From assembly GCA_963842575.1 (NCBI GenBank), contig CAWJGS010000001.1, forward strand, positions 248,001 to 312,000: a stretch of DNA of 64,000 nt, given 5' to 3'. Each line of letters begins with the position of its first letter. Position 1 is the first letter of the stretch. This DNA is from JACDER01 sp963842575 (GTDB lineage Bacteria > Actinomycetota > Thermoleophilia > Gaiellales > Gaiellaceae). Positions 35,312 through 44,759 of the stretch are shown here, in pieces. The translations under genes and the position numbers were made by a program. A model generated the notes under the pieces. That model was not told the DNA's origin. It did not search any database and worked only from the letters and a program-made list of their open reading frames with translations.

Positions 35312-36564
35312 CTTTCCTCGCCCGAGCCGCTGGGCTCGAAGTAGGTCGTCCCTTTCAGCTCGTCCGGCAGGTAGTCCACCTCGAAGCCGGCAGGGTCGTC
35401 GTGCGGGTAGACGTAGCCCTGGCCCTTGCCGAGCTGCTTCTTCGCCAGCGGATGCCCGGCGCTCTGCAGCGCCCGCGGCGGTTTCAGGTTGCCGCGCTCG
35501 CGGACGTCCCGCGTGGCGGCGCCGAGCGCTTTGAGGCTCGCGTTCGACTTGGGCGCGCGCGCGAGGTAGATCGCGGCCTGGGCGAGGTTCAGCCTGGCCT
35601 CGGGGAGCCCGACATGCTCCACGGCCTGCGCCGCCGCGACCGCCACCAGGAGCGCTCGCGGGTCGGCGTTGCCGATGTCCTCCGAGGCGAGCACGATCAT
35701 CCGCCGCGCGATGAAGCGGGCATCCTCGCCCGACTCGAGCATGGCGGCGAGGTAGTACACCGACGCATCCGGGTCGGACCCGCGCAGCGACTTGATGAAC
35801 GCCGAGATGAAGTCGTAGTGCGCGTCCCCGGTCTTGTCGTAGACGAGCGGCCGCTTGCGAGACGCGTCCTCGACCTGCTGTTCCGTCACGGCCGTTCCCT
35901 CCGCCTCGGCGGTCTGCGCGGCCAGCTCGACGATGTTCAGGGCGGTTCGCGCGTCGCCGCCGGCGCGCTCCGCGATGCGCGCGACGAGCGGATCCTCGAG
36001 CTCGATCCCGAGCTCCGTCGCGCCGCGCCGCACGATGACTCCCAGGTCGTCCTCCGTCAGCGGCTCCAGCTCGTACACCTGCGAGCGGCTCAGAAGCGCG
36101 GCGTTGACCTCGAAGTACGGGTTCTCGGTGGTCGAGCCGATCAGGGTGATGAGCCCCTCCTCGACCGCCGGCAGGAGCGCGTCCTGCTGCGCCTTGTTGA
36201 AGCGGTGGATCTCGTCGAGGAAGAGGATGGTGCGCTCGCCGCTCCCGCCGAGCCGGTCGCGGGCGCGGGTCATCACCCCGCGCACGTCAGCCACCGAAGC
36301 CGACACCGCCGACAGCTCCTCGAACTCCGCGCCCGTCTGCTCGGCCACGATGCGCGCAAGCGTCGTCTTGCCTGTTCCCGGCGGGCCGTACAGGATCATC
36401 GAGCGGACGCGGTCGGCCTCGATCGCCAGGCGCAGCGCCGAATGGGCGCCGAGGACGTGCTGCTGCCCGACGAAGTCGTCGAGCGTGCGCGGTCGCAGCC
36501 GCAAGGCGAGCGGCGCGACCTCGGGGAGCCGCTCTCGCGCAGCGTCGGCGAAGAGGTCGCTCAT
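35308..36564 (-). CDS. rarA: Replication-associated recombination AAA ATPase RarA/MgsA
   Basis: 418 residues. Walker A is LYGPPGTGKTTLARI and Walker B is ILFLDEIHRFNKAQQD. Sensor 1 is LIGSTTENPYFEVNAALLSR, and the clamp-loader-like C-terminus includes GDARTALN and the SEDIGNADPRAL block. The ATG at 36564 (MSDLFADAARERL) is chosen; the frame is open to 36627 but that would run into the VOC gene at 36590. It acts at stalled replication forks. Confidence 0.94.
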   Translation of the reverse strand: MSDLFADAARERLPEVAPLALRLRPRTLDDFVGQQHVLGAHSALRLAIEADRVRSMILYGPPGTGKTTLARIVAEQTGAEFEELSAVSASVADVRGVMTRARDRLGGSGERTILFLDEIHRFNKAQQDALLPAVEEGLITLIGSTTENPYFEVNAALLSRSQVYELEPLTEDDLGVIVRRGATELGIELEDPLVARIAERAGGDARTALNIVELAAQTAEAEGTAVTEQQVEDASRKRPLVYDKTGDAHYDFISAFIKSLRGSDPDASVYYLAAMLESGEDARFIARRMIVLASEDIGNADPRALLVAVAAAQAVEHVGLPEARLNLAQAAIYLARAPKSNASLKALGAATRDVRERGNLKPPRALQSAGHPLAKKQLGKGQGYVYPHDDPAGFEVDYLPDELKGTTYFEPSGSGEES

Positions 36565-36589
36565 GTCCTGGAAAAGTATGCTCCGATCG

Positions 36590-36958
36590 ATGGCCACGAC
36601 CGCTGCGCCGCTCGTACGGAACGTCAACGTCGTCTATCTGTACGTCAGCGACATGGAGCGTTCGGCCGCGTTCTACCGCGATCTGCTCGGCATCCCGCTC
36701 GAGGGCGACGACGACTGGCGGGAGGCCAGGCTCGGCGGGACCCGCTTCGCTCTCCACCACGCGCACGAAGGAATCGGCGAGCTCTCCTCCGGGACCATTC
36801 ACCTGAACCTCGAGGTCGAGGACGTCGACGAGGCAATCGCGCGCCTGCGAGCAGCCGGTGTCGACGTGGAGGAGACGATGCGCGAGGACTGGGGCGCCGC
36901 GGTTCGCGTCCGCGATCCCGACGGGTACGAGCTGTACCTGTTCCAACCGCCGCGATGA
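36590..36958 (+). CDS. VOC-fold (glyoxalase/dioxygenase superfamily) protein
   Basis: 122 residues with a single VOC module pair: VNVVYLYVSDMERSAAFYRD at the start and VRVRDPDGYELYLFQPP at the end. A metal-type Glu lies in the final strand, while the first His of glyoxalase I is replaced. It may be a metabolite-binding or resistance protein. It overlaps the tryptophan dioxygenase start (ATGA). Only 25 bp separate it from the rarA start. Confidence 0.82.
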   Translation: MATTAAPLVRNVNVVYLYVSDMERSAAFYRDLLGIPLEGDDDWREARLGGTRFALHHAHEGIGELSSGTIHLNLEVEDVDEAIARLRAAGVDVEETMREDWGAAVRVRDPDGYELYLFQPPR

Positions 36959-37668
36959 CGGTCGAAGAGGACTACTCCGAGCCTGTCCTCGAGGGCGACG
37001 CGCCCTCCGACTACGAGCGCTACCTGCGCACCGACGAGCTGCTCTCGCTGCAGAAGACGCCGGAGCAGTGGGCGCACCGCGACGAGCTGCTCTTCCAGAC
37101 CGTCCACCAGTCCTCGGAGCTGTGGTTGAAGCTCGGCTGGACGGAGGTGGAGGAGGCGACGCGGCTGCTGGAGGAGGGGCAGACGGATGCGGCCATCCGC
37201 CTGCTCCGCCGCTCCGTCGAGTGCATGCGGATCGTCAACTCGCTCCTGGACATGCTCGAGCAGATGTCGCCGTGGGAGTACACGCGCTACATCCGTCCCG
37301 TCCTGGGCCACGGCAGCGGCTTCGACTCGCCCGGTTTCCGGAACATCCGCCGCGTCTCGCCGAGCCTTGGAGAGGCCTTCCACAAGCTGCGCCGAGCCGA
37401 GGGTCTGTCGATCGTCGAGCTGTACCAGCGCGGGCGCGAGTTCGAGCAGCTCTACCAGCTCGCCGAGCTGCTCATCGAGTGGGACGAGCGGGTCGCGGTC
37501 TGGCGCGCGCGCCATTACAAGGTGGTCGCGCGCGTGATCGGGGACGAGGTCGTCGGCACGCAGGGGACGCCGGTCGAGCTCCTCGGCAAGCTGATCAAGC
37601 ACGAGATGTATCCCGAGCTCTGGCGCGCTCGCAACGAGCTGACGACCCTCGCGAAGGAGCACGACTGA
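36955..37668 (+). CDS. kynA: Tryptophan 2,3-dioxygenase family protein
   Basis: 237 residues, shorter than most bacterial TDOs (about 260-280). Conserved segments are DELLFQTVHQSSELWLK (distal His), RPVLGHGSGFDSPGFRNI and WRARHYKVVARVIG (proximal heme His). The substrate loop usually reads GTGGSSG but is GTQGTPVE here, and the Gln of GSGFQS is Asp. It should open the indole ring of tryptophan or a related substrate. No kynureninase or formamidase is in the window. Confidence 0.8.
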   Translation: MTVEEDYSEPVLEGDAPSDYERYLRTDELLSLQKTPEQWAHRDELLFQTVHQSSELWLKLGWTEVEEATRLLEEGQTDAAIRLLRRSVECMRIVNSLLDMLEQMSPWEYTRYIRPVLGHGSGFDSPGFRNIRRVSPSLGEAFHKLRRAEGLSIVELYQRGREFEQLYQLAELLIEWDERVAVWRARHYKVVARVIGDEVVGTQGTPVELLGKLIKHEMYPELWRARNELTTLAKEHD

Positions 37669-38417
37669 GCGCGGAGCGGGCCGCCGCGCTCTGGAGCGTC
37701 GGCGACTACGAGGGAATCGCGCAGCGGTTCGGGCCGGTGCACGACCAGCTGGTCACGCGGCTGGAGCCGCGCGCGGGCGAGCCCTGGCTCGACGTGGCGA
37801 CCGGGACGGGCGGGGTGGCGATTCGCGCGGCCGCCGCGGGCGCGGACGTCACCGGAGTCGACATCGCGCCCGGGATGCTGGAGGGCGCCCGGGCGAAGGC
37901 GCCCCAGATCGACTTCGAGCTCGGAGACGTGCAGGAGCTCCGGTTCGACGACGAGTCGTTCGACGTCGTCAGCTCCTGCTTCGGCTTCATCTTCGCGCCC
38001 GACCATGCGGCGACCGCCCGCGAGCTCGCGCGCGTATGCCGAGATCGTCTCGGATTCACCGCCTGGGAACCGTCCCCGGAGCTGCGCGATCTGTACGACC
38101 GATTCCATCTCGACCAGCCGGAAGGCCGGCACCCGTTCCAGTGGGGGCGGCCCGAGCACATCGACGAGCTCCTCGGGGAGGCCTTCGACCTCCAGCTGGA
38201 GCATGACGTGTGGGTTCTAGAAGGAGCAGACGGCGCGGAGTTGTGGGAGTTCTGGAGCCGCTCGGCGCCGCCCTTCAAGGCAATGGCCGAAAGCCTCGAG
38301 CCGGAAAAGCGCGAACTGTTCCGGGCTGCCTACATCGAGTACTGCGAGAGGTACCGCGAGGGCGACCGCGTCCGCGTGCCGCGGCCGTATGTGCTTGCGC
38401 TGGGACGGAAGCGATGA
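37665..38417 (+). CDS. SAM-dependent methyltransferase (UbiE-like)
   Basis: About 250 residues. Motif I is WLDVATGTGGVAIRAAAAG, then VTGVDIAPGMLEGARAKA, LGDVQELRFDDESFDVV and LGFTAWEP. No ATG, GTG or TTG precedes motif I at a sensible distance; the frame joins the tryptophan dioxygenase stop at a CTG (37665), which is the likely start. The usual PGG of the RPGG motif is missing at VCRDRLGF, suggesting a small deletion. It overlaps the M20 peptidase start (ATGA). Confidence 0.78.
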   Translation: MSAERAAALWSVGDYEGIAQRFGPVHDQLVTRLEPRAGEPWLDVATGTGGVAIRAAAAGADVTGVDIAPGMLEGARAKAPQIDFELGDVQELRFDDESFDVVSSCFGFIFAPDHAATARELARVCRDRLGFTAWEPSPELRDLYDRFHLDQPEGRHPFQWGRPEHIDELLGEAFDLQLEHDVWVLEGADGAELWEFWSRSAPPFKAMAESLEPEKRELFRAAYIEYCERYREGDRVRVPRPYVLALGRKR

Positions 38418-39702
38418 GCGAGGTCGCCGACCTCCTCCAGCGGCTCGTCCAGGTCGACACCGTCAACCCGCCGGGCAACGAGACGCGGGCGGCCGAGCTC
38501 CTGCGCGAGTACCTGGAGGACAACGGCGTGCGCTGCGAGCTGTACGGAAAGGTGCCGGAGCGGGCCAACCTCGTGGCGCGCATCCCCGGACGCGGCGGCG
38601 GGCCGCGCCTGCTGCTCATGTCCCACACGGACACGGTCCTGGCCGATCCCGCAGAGTGGTCGGTCGATCCCTGGTCTGGCGAGATCAAGGACGGGCACGT
38701 GTGGGGGCGCGGCGCGCTCGACATGAAGGGACAGGTGGCGGCGAGCGCCGTCGCCATGGCGTCGCTCGCGCGGGAGGGCTTCGAGCCCGCGGGCGACCTG
38801 ATCTTCGTCGCGGCCGCCGACGAGGAGGTCGGTGAGGGCGAGCAGTTCGGCATGCCCTGGCTCGTCGAAGCGCATCCGGAGGCCGTCGAAGCCGAGTACT
38901 CGGTGAACGAGGGCGCCGGTGACCGGATCGAGATCGCCGGGACGCCCTACTACTTCTGCTCCACCGCGGAGAAGATGTCGGCGCCGTTCACGATCGACCG
39001 TGCGCGGCCGGAGCGGTCACGGATCGATGCCGGGCATCGCGGACAACGCGCTCGTGAAGGCCGCGCCGCTGATCGAGCGGCTGGGCGCAGTTCCGCGCGG
39101 AGCCCGAGCTGAGCCCGGAGGTCGAGGCGCTGCTGCAGACGATCCTCGGAACCGTTCCGCCGATCGACCAGGTCGTCGAGCTCGTGCGCGAGCTCCATCC
39201 CGGCGTGGCCGAGATGGTCGAGCCCCTCCTTTCGATGACCGTTTCCCCGACGATGATCAGGGCCTCGGACAAGCGAAACGTCATTCCGGGCACGTGCGAG
39301 ATCACGGTCGACTGCCGCCTGCTTCCCGGGCAGACGCCGCAGGACGCCGAGCCGCTCATTCGCGCGACGCTCGGCGACGGCGACTACGACCTCACCTGGG
39401 GCGTTCCCTACGGGGGCACCCGCTCCGAGCTGAAGACGCCGCTGTGGGACGCGGTCAGCTCCTGGGTGGAGGCCTCGGAGCCGGGAGCGAAAGCAGTCCC
39501 GATCTGTGTCGCCGGGTTCACCGACAGCCACTGGGTGCGCCAGAAGTTCGGGACGGTCGCGTACGGCTTCTTCCCGATGCGCGCGATGGACGCGGAGCTC
39601 GCGGCCCGCCTGATCCACTCGGCGGACGAGCGCGCGGCAGTCGAGGACATCGAGCTCGGCCTGGACTTCCTGCGCCACGCCGCAGTCGCGATCGGCTCGT
39701 AG
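38414..39702 (+). CDS. M20-family metallopeptidase (interrupted frame)
   Basis: About 430 residues. Zinc-site motifs are LLMSHTDTVLAD, GRGALDMKGQVAA and AAADEEVGEG. The lid domain is recognisable as RSGHGSMPGIADNALVKAAPLIERL, then SDKRNVIPGTCEITVDCRLL, and the end has AGFTDSHWVRQ. Frame changes near 38998 and 39090 separate these parts. The family includes ArgE/DapE/CPG2-type amidohydrolases and dipeptidases; the substrate is unknown. Confidence 0.87.
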
Positions 39703-39739
39703 TCAAACCGTCCGAGTCGTTTCCACGTAAGGTTCGGCG

Positions 39740-40135
39740 ATGCGAATCGTTGCGCCGTGCGCGATTCTCGTGGCCGTCGTACTCGGCGCCGCGGCTTGTG
39801 GCGGGGGAGGCGGGGGCTCCGGCTCAGGCAAGAGCGAGGTCGGCATGAGCGAGTACTACTTCCAGCCGGCCCAGGTCGTTGGCGCAGCGGGCAAGAAGAT
39901 CACGATCGAGCTGACGAACACGGGAACCGTGGAGCACAACTTTACGCTCGACCAGCAGAGCGTCAGCAAGGACGTCGAGCCCGGCGAGGAAGGCGAGGTG
40001 ACCGTGACGGTGCCCAAGTCCGGGGCGCTGACCTTCTACTGCAAGTACCACCGTGCCCGTGGCATGACGGGCCAGCTGACGTCCAGCACGAAGCCGACGT
40101 CCGATACGACGACGTCGTCCTCGGACTACGGATAG
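39740..40135 (+). CDS. Cupredoxin-like lipoprotein
   Basis: 131 residues. The signal peptide ends in the lipobox LGAAAC, with Cys at about residue 20, followed by a Gly/Ser linker. The cupredoxin fold carries likely copper ligands His (VEHNF), Cys and His (FYCKYH) and Met (GMTG). A Ser/Thr-rich tail follows. It is probably a membrane-tethered electron carrier. It stands alone between the peptidase and DUF1385 genes. Confidence 0.85.
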   Translation: MRIVAPCAILVAVVLGAAACGGGGGGSGSGKSEVGMSEYYFQPAQVVGAAGKKITIELTNTGTVEHNFTLDQQSVSKDVEPGEEGEVTVTVPKSGALTFYCKYHRARGMTGQLTSSTKPTSDTTTSSSDYG

Positions 40136-40161
40136 GCGCTCCTGCTGAGTATCCTCGGAGC

Positions 40162-40950
40162 ATGAGTGATGAGAAGCTCCGACTCGGCGGCATGGCGCTC
40201 GCGAACGGCGTGCTCGTGCACGGGCCGTCGGCCTGGGCGTGCGCCGTCCGCCTGCCGGACGGGGAGCTGCGCGTCGAGTCGGCGTACAAGTCGATTCGCG
40301 CCGCGGACATAGAGCAGCCGCTCCTGCGCGGCCCCGCGCGCCTGCTGGAGGCGTTCGCCGTCCTGCCGGCGATGAAGCGCCGGCTTCCGCAGGCGAAGCT
40401 TCCGTTCGAGCTGCCGACGGTGGCCGCGTCGATGGGCGTCAGCGCTCTCGCGGTGCGGCTGATCCGCAACTCGAGCCGGCTGGGCGCCGGGATGCGCGAG
40501 GTGCTGAGCGGGCTGGTCGCCCTCGCTCCCGCCGTCCTCGCGCTGCGCAGCTCGGAGCTCTCCTCGTACCACGGCGCCGAGCACATCTCGATCGGCACGT
40601 ACGAGCACGGCGAGGAGCGCGGGAAGGAGCACGAGCGCTGCGGGTCGCACCTCGTCGGCCCGCTGCTGGTGACGACCGCGATCGGAAACCTCCTCGCCGC
40701 GCGCGCGCCGATCCATCTCCGCGGATTCGCGCGCTCGGTCGCCGGCGTCGGCGCGCTCGCCGCGTCCACCGAGATCTTCGGCTGGATGATCAGGCACCCC
40801 GACGCGGCCGTCTCGCGTGCGCTCGCGAAGCCCGGGCACGAGCTCCAGCACCGGCTCGCGACGTCCGAGCCGACTCCCCAGCAGCTCGAGGTGGCCGAGG
40901 CGGCTCTGCGCGAGTGCCTCCGCCTGGAGCATGCAGCGGACACGCGCTAA
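40162..40950 (+). CDS. DUF1385 family protein
   Basis: 262 residues. The family hallmark SSYHGAEHISIGTYEHGE is present, with ERCGSHLVGPLLV and a C-terminal PGHELQHRLATSEPTPQQLEVA segment. Two or three moderately hydrophobic helices are predicted. The function is unknown; members are widespread in Firmicutes and Actinobacteria and have been proposed to be metal-dependent membrane proteins. Its 3' end overlaps the nicotinate phosphoribosyltransferase start by 20 bases. Confidence 0.88.
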   Translation: MSDEKLRLGGMALANGVLVHGPSAWACAVRLPDGELRVESAYKSIRAADIEQPLLRGPARLLEAFAVLPAMKRRLPQAKLPFELPTVAASMGVSALAVRLIRNSSRLGAGMREVLSGLVALAPAVLALRSSELSSYHGAEHISIGTYEHGEERGKEHERCGSHLVGPLLVTTAIGNLLAARAPIHLRGFARSVAGVGALAASTEIFGWMIRHPDAAVSRALAKPGHELQHRLATSEPTPQQLEVAEAALRECLRLEHAADTR

Positions 40951-41994
40951 GCGGCTTCCCCCAGAGATCTTCGACCTCCCCGTCCAGAAGATGCGGGAGG
41001 GCTACTACAGCGACGTCTACTTCAACTTCGCGCGCGAGACGCTGCTCGCCGACGGCCGGCATCCGCGGGTCGTCATGCAGGTCTTCCAGAAGCACGAGTC
41101 GGTGCTCGGCGGGATGGACGAGGCCATCGCGATCCTCGAGCTCTGCTGCGACGACTGGGACGCGCTGACCGTCCACGCGCTGTACGACGGTGACCGGATC
41201 TCGCCCTGGGAGACGGTGATGACGATCGAGGGGGACTACACGCTCTTCGCGCACCTCGAGACGACCTACCTCGGCGTCCTCGCGCGGCGGACGCTGATCT
41301 CGACCAACGTGCGGCGGGTCGTCGAGGCGGCGAACGGCAAGCCGATCCTCTTCTTCCCCGCCCGGCACGACCACCATCGCATTCAGACAGGGGACGGGTA
41401 CGCGGCGCACGTGGCGGGCGCGATCGGCGTCTCCACCGACGCACAGGCCTCGTGGTGGGGCGGGCGCGGCTTCGGAACCGTTCCGCATGCGCTCATCTCG
41501 GCCTACGGCGGGAACACGGTGCTCGCGGCGACGAAGTTCGCCGAGCACGCGGATCCTGACCAGAACATCGTCGTGCTCGTGGACTTCGAGAACGACTCGG
41601 TGCGGACCACCCTGGAGGTGGCACGCGCTCTCGGCCCGCAGCTGTGGGGCGTGCGGCTGGACACGTCCCGGCAGCTCGTCGACCGCTCCTCTGGGACGGG
41701 ATGGGCGACTTCGACCCGCGCGGCGTGAACGAGCGGCTGGTCCGGAAGGTGCGGGAGGCCCTCGACGCGGACGGCTTCGAGCGCGTGAAGATCGTCGTCT
41801 CGGGCGGGTTCGACGTCGAGCGGATCAGCGCGTTCGAGCGTGCGGGCGTGCCCGTGGACTCCTACGGCGTCGGCTCCGGCCTCATCCGCGGCGAGAACGA
41901 CTTCACCGCCGACATCGTCCTGACGGACGGCCGTCCTTCGGCCAAGGTCGGCCGCCGCTTCCGGCCGAACCCGCGGCTCGAGCTCGTCGGGTGA
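40931..41994 (+). CDS. pncB: Nicotinate phosphoribosyltransferase-like enzyme (one frameshift)
   Basis: About 354 residues. The N-terminal KMREGYYSDVYFNFARE, ETTYLGVLARRT, FFPARHDHHRIQTGDGYA and STDAQASWWGGRGFGTVPHAL are typical of NAPRTase-like enzymes of the second (shorter) type. The PRPP/phosphate-binding half continues as VVSGGFDVERI and YGVGSGLI after a shift near 41690. It converts nicotinate and PRPP to NaMN in NAD salvage. An isochorismatase/nicotinamidase-like gene 2 kb away could supply nicotinate. Confidence 0.83.
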
Positions 41995-42548
41995 GCCTGG
42001 ACGTCCGCCCGCTCACGCCGGAGCGCTGGGCGGACTTCGTCGAGCTGTTCGAGCGGCGCGGCCCGCGCGGCGGCCGGAAAAACGTCCCGGCGTACGGCTG
42101 CTGGTGCATGTACTGGCGCGACCGCTCGGTGGGGCACGGCGAGCCGAAGAAGCGGGCGATGGGGAAGATCGTGCGCGCCGGCAAGGAGCCCGGCCTGGTC
42201 GCCTACGCGGACGGCGACCCGGTCGGGTGGATCTCCGTCGCTCCGCGCGAGTCGCACGAGGCGCTGCTCCGCTCGCCGCAGTACCGCCCGGACGAGGACG
42301 AGGAGGGCGTGTGGTCGATCGTCTGCTTCACGGTGGATCGCGACGCGCGCGGCTCAGGGGTGAACGAGGCGCTGCTGGCGGCAGCCGTCGACCATGCGTT
42401 TGCAAACGGCGCGCGGGCGATCGAGGCCTACCCGCACCGCTTCAAGCGCGACGACTACATGGGCCACCTCGAGCTGTTCCGCGCTCACGGCTTCGAGCCG
42501 GTGCGCGAGAAGTCCAAGAGGATGATCGTCAGGCGTTCTCGTGCGTAG
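41991..42548 (+). CDS. GNAT-family N-acetyltransferase
   Basis: 185 residues from a GTG overlapping the previous stop. The N-terminal YGCWCMYWR Cys-rich patch and the acetyl-CoA region WSIVCFTVDRDARGSGVNEALL match a GNAT subfamily common in actinobacteria. The C-terminal YMGHLELFRAHGFEPVRE is the usual beta-strand 5-7 region. The acceptor is unknown. Confidence 0.82.
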   Translation: MSLDVRPLTPERWADFVELFERRGPRGGRKNVPAYGCWCMYWRDRSVGHGEPKKRAMGKIVRAGKEPGLVAYADGDPVGWISVAPRESHEALLRSPQYRPDEDEEGVWSIVCFTVDRDARGSGVNEALLAAAVDHAFANGARAIEAYPHRFKRDDYMGHLELFRAHGFEPVREKSKRMIVRRSRA

Positions 42549-43620
42549 CGCCCTCGTTCTCGCGGTTGCGGCCGTCGTCGCCTGCTCGGCAGCCGCGGCA
42601 CCGAACAGGACCGGCACGCTCATCGTCGGCAGCCGCGTCTTCGACGGGGAGCGGATGCTGCGGGCGAACTCGGTCCTGGTCGCGGGCGGAAAGGTGCTCG
42701 CCGTCGGTTCGCGCGCGACGCTGAAGGCACGCGCGAAGAAGGTGATCGCCTTCAAGAACGCCACGGTGCTGCCCGGCTTCATCGACCTGCACGTGCACAC
42801 CGAGAGTCGAGCGTCTCTGAAGCTGGGCGTGACGACGATCCGGAACCTCGGCGAGCCACTCCTCGGCCTTCCCCCGTATCCGGACAAGCCGGGCTGGCAG
42901 CGCGTCCGCTCGGCGGGACCGATCGTGAGCGTGCCGGGCGGCTACCCGGCCGTGTACTGGGGCGGGGACATCCAGATCGACGTGACGAGCCCCGCGAGCG
43001 CCGCGCAGGTCGTGAACACCCTCGTCGACCACGGCGCGGACGTCATCAAGATCGCGATCGAGACCGGTCCCGGCACTTGGCCCACGCTCAGCCTCGACGA
43101 GGTCAAGGCGCTCGTCGCGGCCGCACATGCACGGGGCCGAATTGTGACCGCGCATGTGTCCGATCCAACGGAGGCCCGGGAGGCACTGGATGGAGGGGTG
43201 GACGAGCTCGCACACAGTCCGTGCGGCGCGCCTGCTCCCGAGCTGATGCGCGAGCTCGCAGAGCGCGACGTTCCGATGGTGGGAACAATGGACGTCGAGA
43301 AGAACTGCCCGTTCAAAGTCGCCAATGTGCGCTCCTTCGTGCAGGCCGGCGGGAGGCTTCTATACGGCACCGACTTCTCGCTTGTCCCGCCGGGCATCGA
43401 CGTCCGTGAGCTGAAGCTGATGGCTCAGGCGGGCTTGACTTCGACGCAGGTGCTCGCGGCCGGCACCGGCGAGGCAGGGAAGGAGCTCGGCGAGAACCTC
43501 GGGACGGTTCGAGCCGGCGCACCCGCGGATGTCGTCGTCGTCCGCGGCGATCCCCGCAAGAGTCTCTCCGTGCTCGGTCAGCCGCTACTCGTGCTCGCCG
43601 GCGGCAAGCGTGTGTCCTAG
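42541..43620 (+). CDS. Exported amidohydrolase (imidazolonepropionase-like)
   Basis: 359 residues from a GTG. An N-terminal signal peptide has a possible lipobox (AVVACS). The metal-dependent hydrolase fold shows LPGFIDLHVHTE, a candidate active-site Lys in DVIKIAIETGPG, VTAHVSDPTEAREAL, DELAHSPCG and YGTDFSLVPPG, ending with GAPADVVVVRGDP. It acts outside the cytoplasm on an unknown amide or cyclic substrate. It starts eight bases inside the acetyltransferase gene. Confidence 0.85.
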   Translation: MRSALVLAVAAVVACSAAAAPNRTGTLIVGSRVFDGERMLRANSVLVAGGKVLAVGSRATLKARAKKVIAFKNATVLPGFIDLHVHTESRASLKLGVTTIRNLGEPLLGLPPYPDKPGWQRVRSAGPIVSVPGGYPAVYWGGDIQIDVTSPASAAQVVNTLVDHGADVIKIAIETGPGTWPTLSLDEVKALVAAAHARGRIVTAHVSDPTEAREALDGGVDELAHSPCGAPAPELMRELAERDVPMVGTMDVEKNCPFKVANVRSFVQAGGRLLYGTDFSLVPPGIDVRELKLMAQAGLTSTQVLAAGTGEAGKELGENLGTVRAGAPADVVVVRGDPRKSLSVLGQPLLVLAGGKRVS

Positions 43621-43624
43621 CCCC

Positions 43625-43663
43625 GGCCAGCTCTGGATCGGGTCGGTCGAGCGGACCGCGTGC
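43625..43663 (-). repeat. Displaced duplicate of the isochorismatase 3' end
   Basis: This 39-bp segment matches 43792-43830, inside the hydrolase gene, at 36 of 39 positions. On the minus strand it encodes HAVRSTDPIQSWPGLG versus HVVRSTDPIESWPGLE in the real gene. The copies are 167 bp apart and enclose the gene's stop codon and a 19-bp palindrome. It looks like a partial tandem duplication or an insertion that regenerated the gene end. Confidence 0.7.
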
Positions 43664-43680
43664 CGAATAGAAACCTGAAT

Positions 43681-43699
43681 ACCGGGGTCAGACCCCGGT
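43681..43699. repeat. Perfect 19-bp palindrome ACCGGGGTCAGACCCCGGT
   Basis: ACCGGGGTC and GACCCCGGT are exact reverse complements around a central A. Partial copies occur at 32842-32877. Both locations are between convergent gene ends, so it may act as a bidirectional terminator or be a REP-type element. Confidence 0.7.
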
Positions 43700-43760
43700 T
43701 GTGCCAAAACCGCGCCGTTATGCGGAAACTGTCCCGGCGAGCTATTGGCCTCTTGAGGGT

Positions 43761-44735
43761 TTAATGTGAGCGCGCCAGAGGCTCTAGGCCGGGCCAACTC
43801 TCGATCGGGTCGGTCGAGCGGACCACGTGCATCCCCGCCTCGCGGAAGCGCCGGACGGCGGCGTCCGCCTCCTCCGTGTAGTCCACGACCCCCGGCACCA
43901 CGACGGGGGACGTGCAGTCCTCGAGCAGGTACATGCGGCGCGCCAGCTCCTGCTCCTCCGCGTCGGGGTGGCTCAGCAGGTCGTCGATCGTCCACGCGAC
44001 GCAGTGGCTCTTCGCCTGGCCGGCGAAGACGACCGCGTCGAAGGCAACCAGCAGCCGCCCGATCAGCGCCTCGTTCTTCTCGCCCATCACCTCCGGCCCG
44101 AGCACCGAGTAGTGCTCGGTCAGCGGATTGAACCCCTTGATCTCGAACTCGGGCTTCGCGCGGCGCGCGATCGCGTGGAAGAAGAACGCCTCCTCGACCG
44201 CCGAGACGAGCGCATGGCCGATCCCGCCCAGCATGGCGTGATAGGGCCAGACGGTCAGCCGGTAGCGGCCCCCCGCCTCGAGCGTCCGCGTGTAGTGCAT
44301 GAGGTAGCCGGGATCGACGCCGAGGTCCGGGTCGATCCGCCAGCGGCCGCTCTCGACGTCCTCGGCCGAGATCAGCGTGTACGGCGCAGGACGGTTGCCG
44401 TCCGCGTCGACGAGGAACGCGGCGTGGAAGATCTGGATCGCCTGGTGCGTGTCCAGCGTGGGGACGATCTCCGTGATCGACCCGAGGTTGCGGTAGACGA
44501 ACTCGCACAGCCGCCGGCTGTCCTCGACCGCGCCGGGGACGAAGAGCTCGAAACCGGGTGTGCAGAACGTGTTCTGGATGTCGACGGCGACGAGGCAGAT
44601 GCGGAACCGGTCCTCCGCGGCCGGCCGGATCCCCTCTTTGCGGGCCCAGGCTTCCGCGTTGCTCGCTCGCTCCTCGTAGTCGACCTTCCACACCTCTCCG
44701 ACGCGCTCGGGCCGGAAGTGCGGCGGCAGGGTCAC
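43761..44735 (-). CDS. Isochorismatase-superfamily cysteine hydrolase, nicotinamidase-like
   Basis: 324 residues from a GTG, longer than typical nicotinamidases (180-220). The catalytic Asp is in VAVDIQNTFCTPG and the nucleophile Cys in FAGQAKSHCVAWT. A metal-site-like TLDTHQAIQIFHAAF resembles the nicotinamidase D-H-H cluster. The extra length lies in the N-terminus (about 40 residues) and a central insertion around GRWRIDPDLGVDPGYLMHY. Nicotinamide is a reasonable substrate given pncB nearby, but related amides are possible. Confidence 0.8.
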   Translation of the reverse strand: MTLPPHFRPERVGEVWKVDYEERASNAEAWARKEGIRPAAEDRFRICLVAVDIQNTFCTPGFELFVPGAVEDSRRLCEFVYRNLGSITEIVPTLDTHQAIQIFHAAFLVDADGNRPAPYTLISAEDVESGRWRIDPDLGVDPGYLMHYTRTLEAGGRYRLTVWPYHAMLGGIGHALVSAVEEAFFFHAIARRAKPEFEIKGFNPLTEHYSVLGPEVMGEKNEALIGRLLVAFDAVVFAGQAKSHCVAWTIDDLLSHPDAEEQELARRMYLLEDCTSPVVVPGVVDYTEEADAAVRRFREAGMHVVRSTDPIESWPGLEPLARSH

Positions 44736-44759
44736 GTCTCTAGTCTAGGATCGCCCTCG

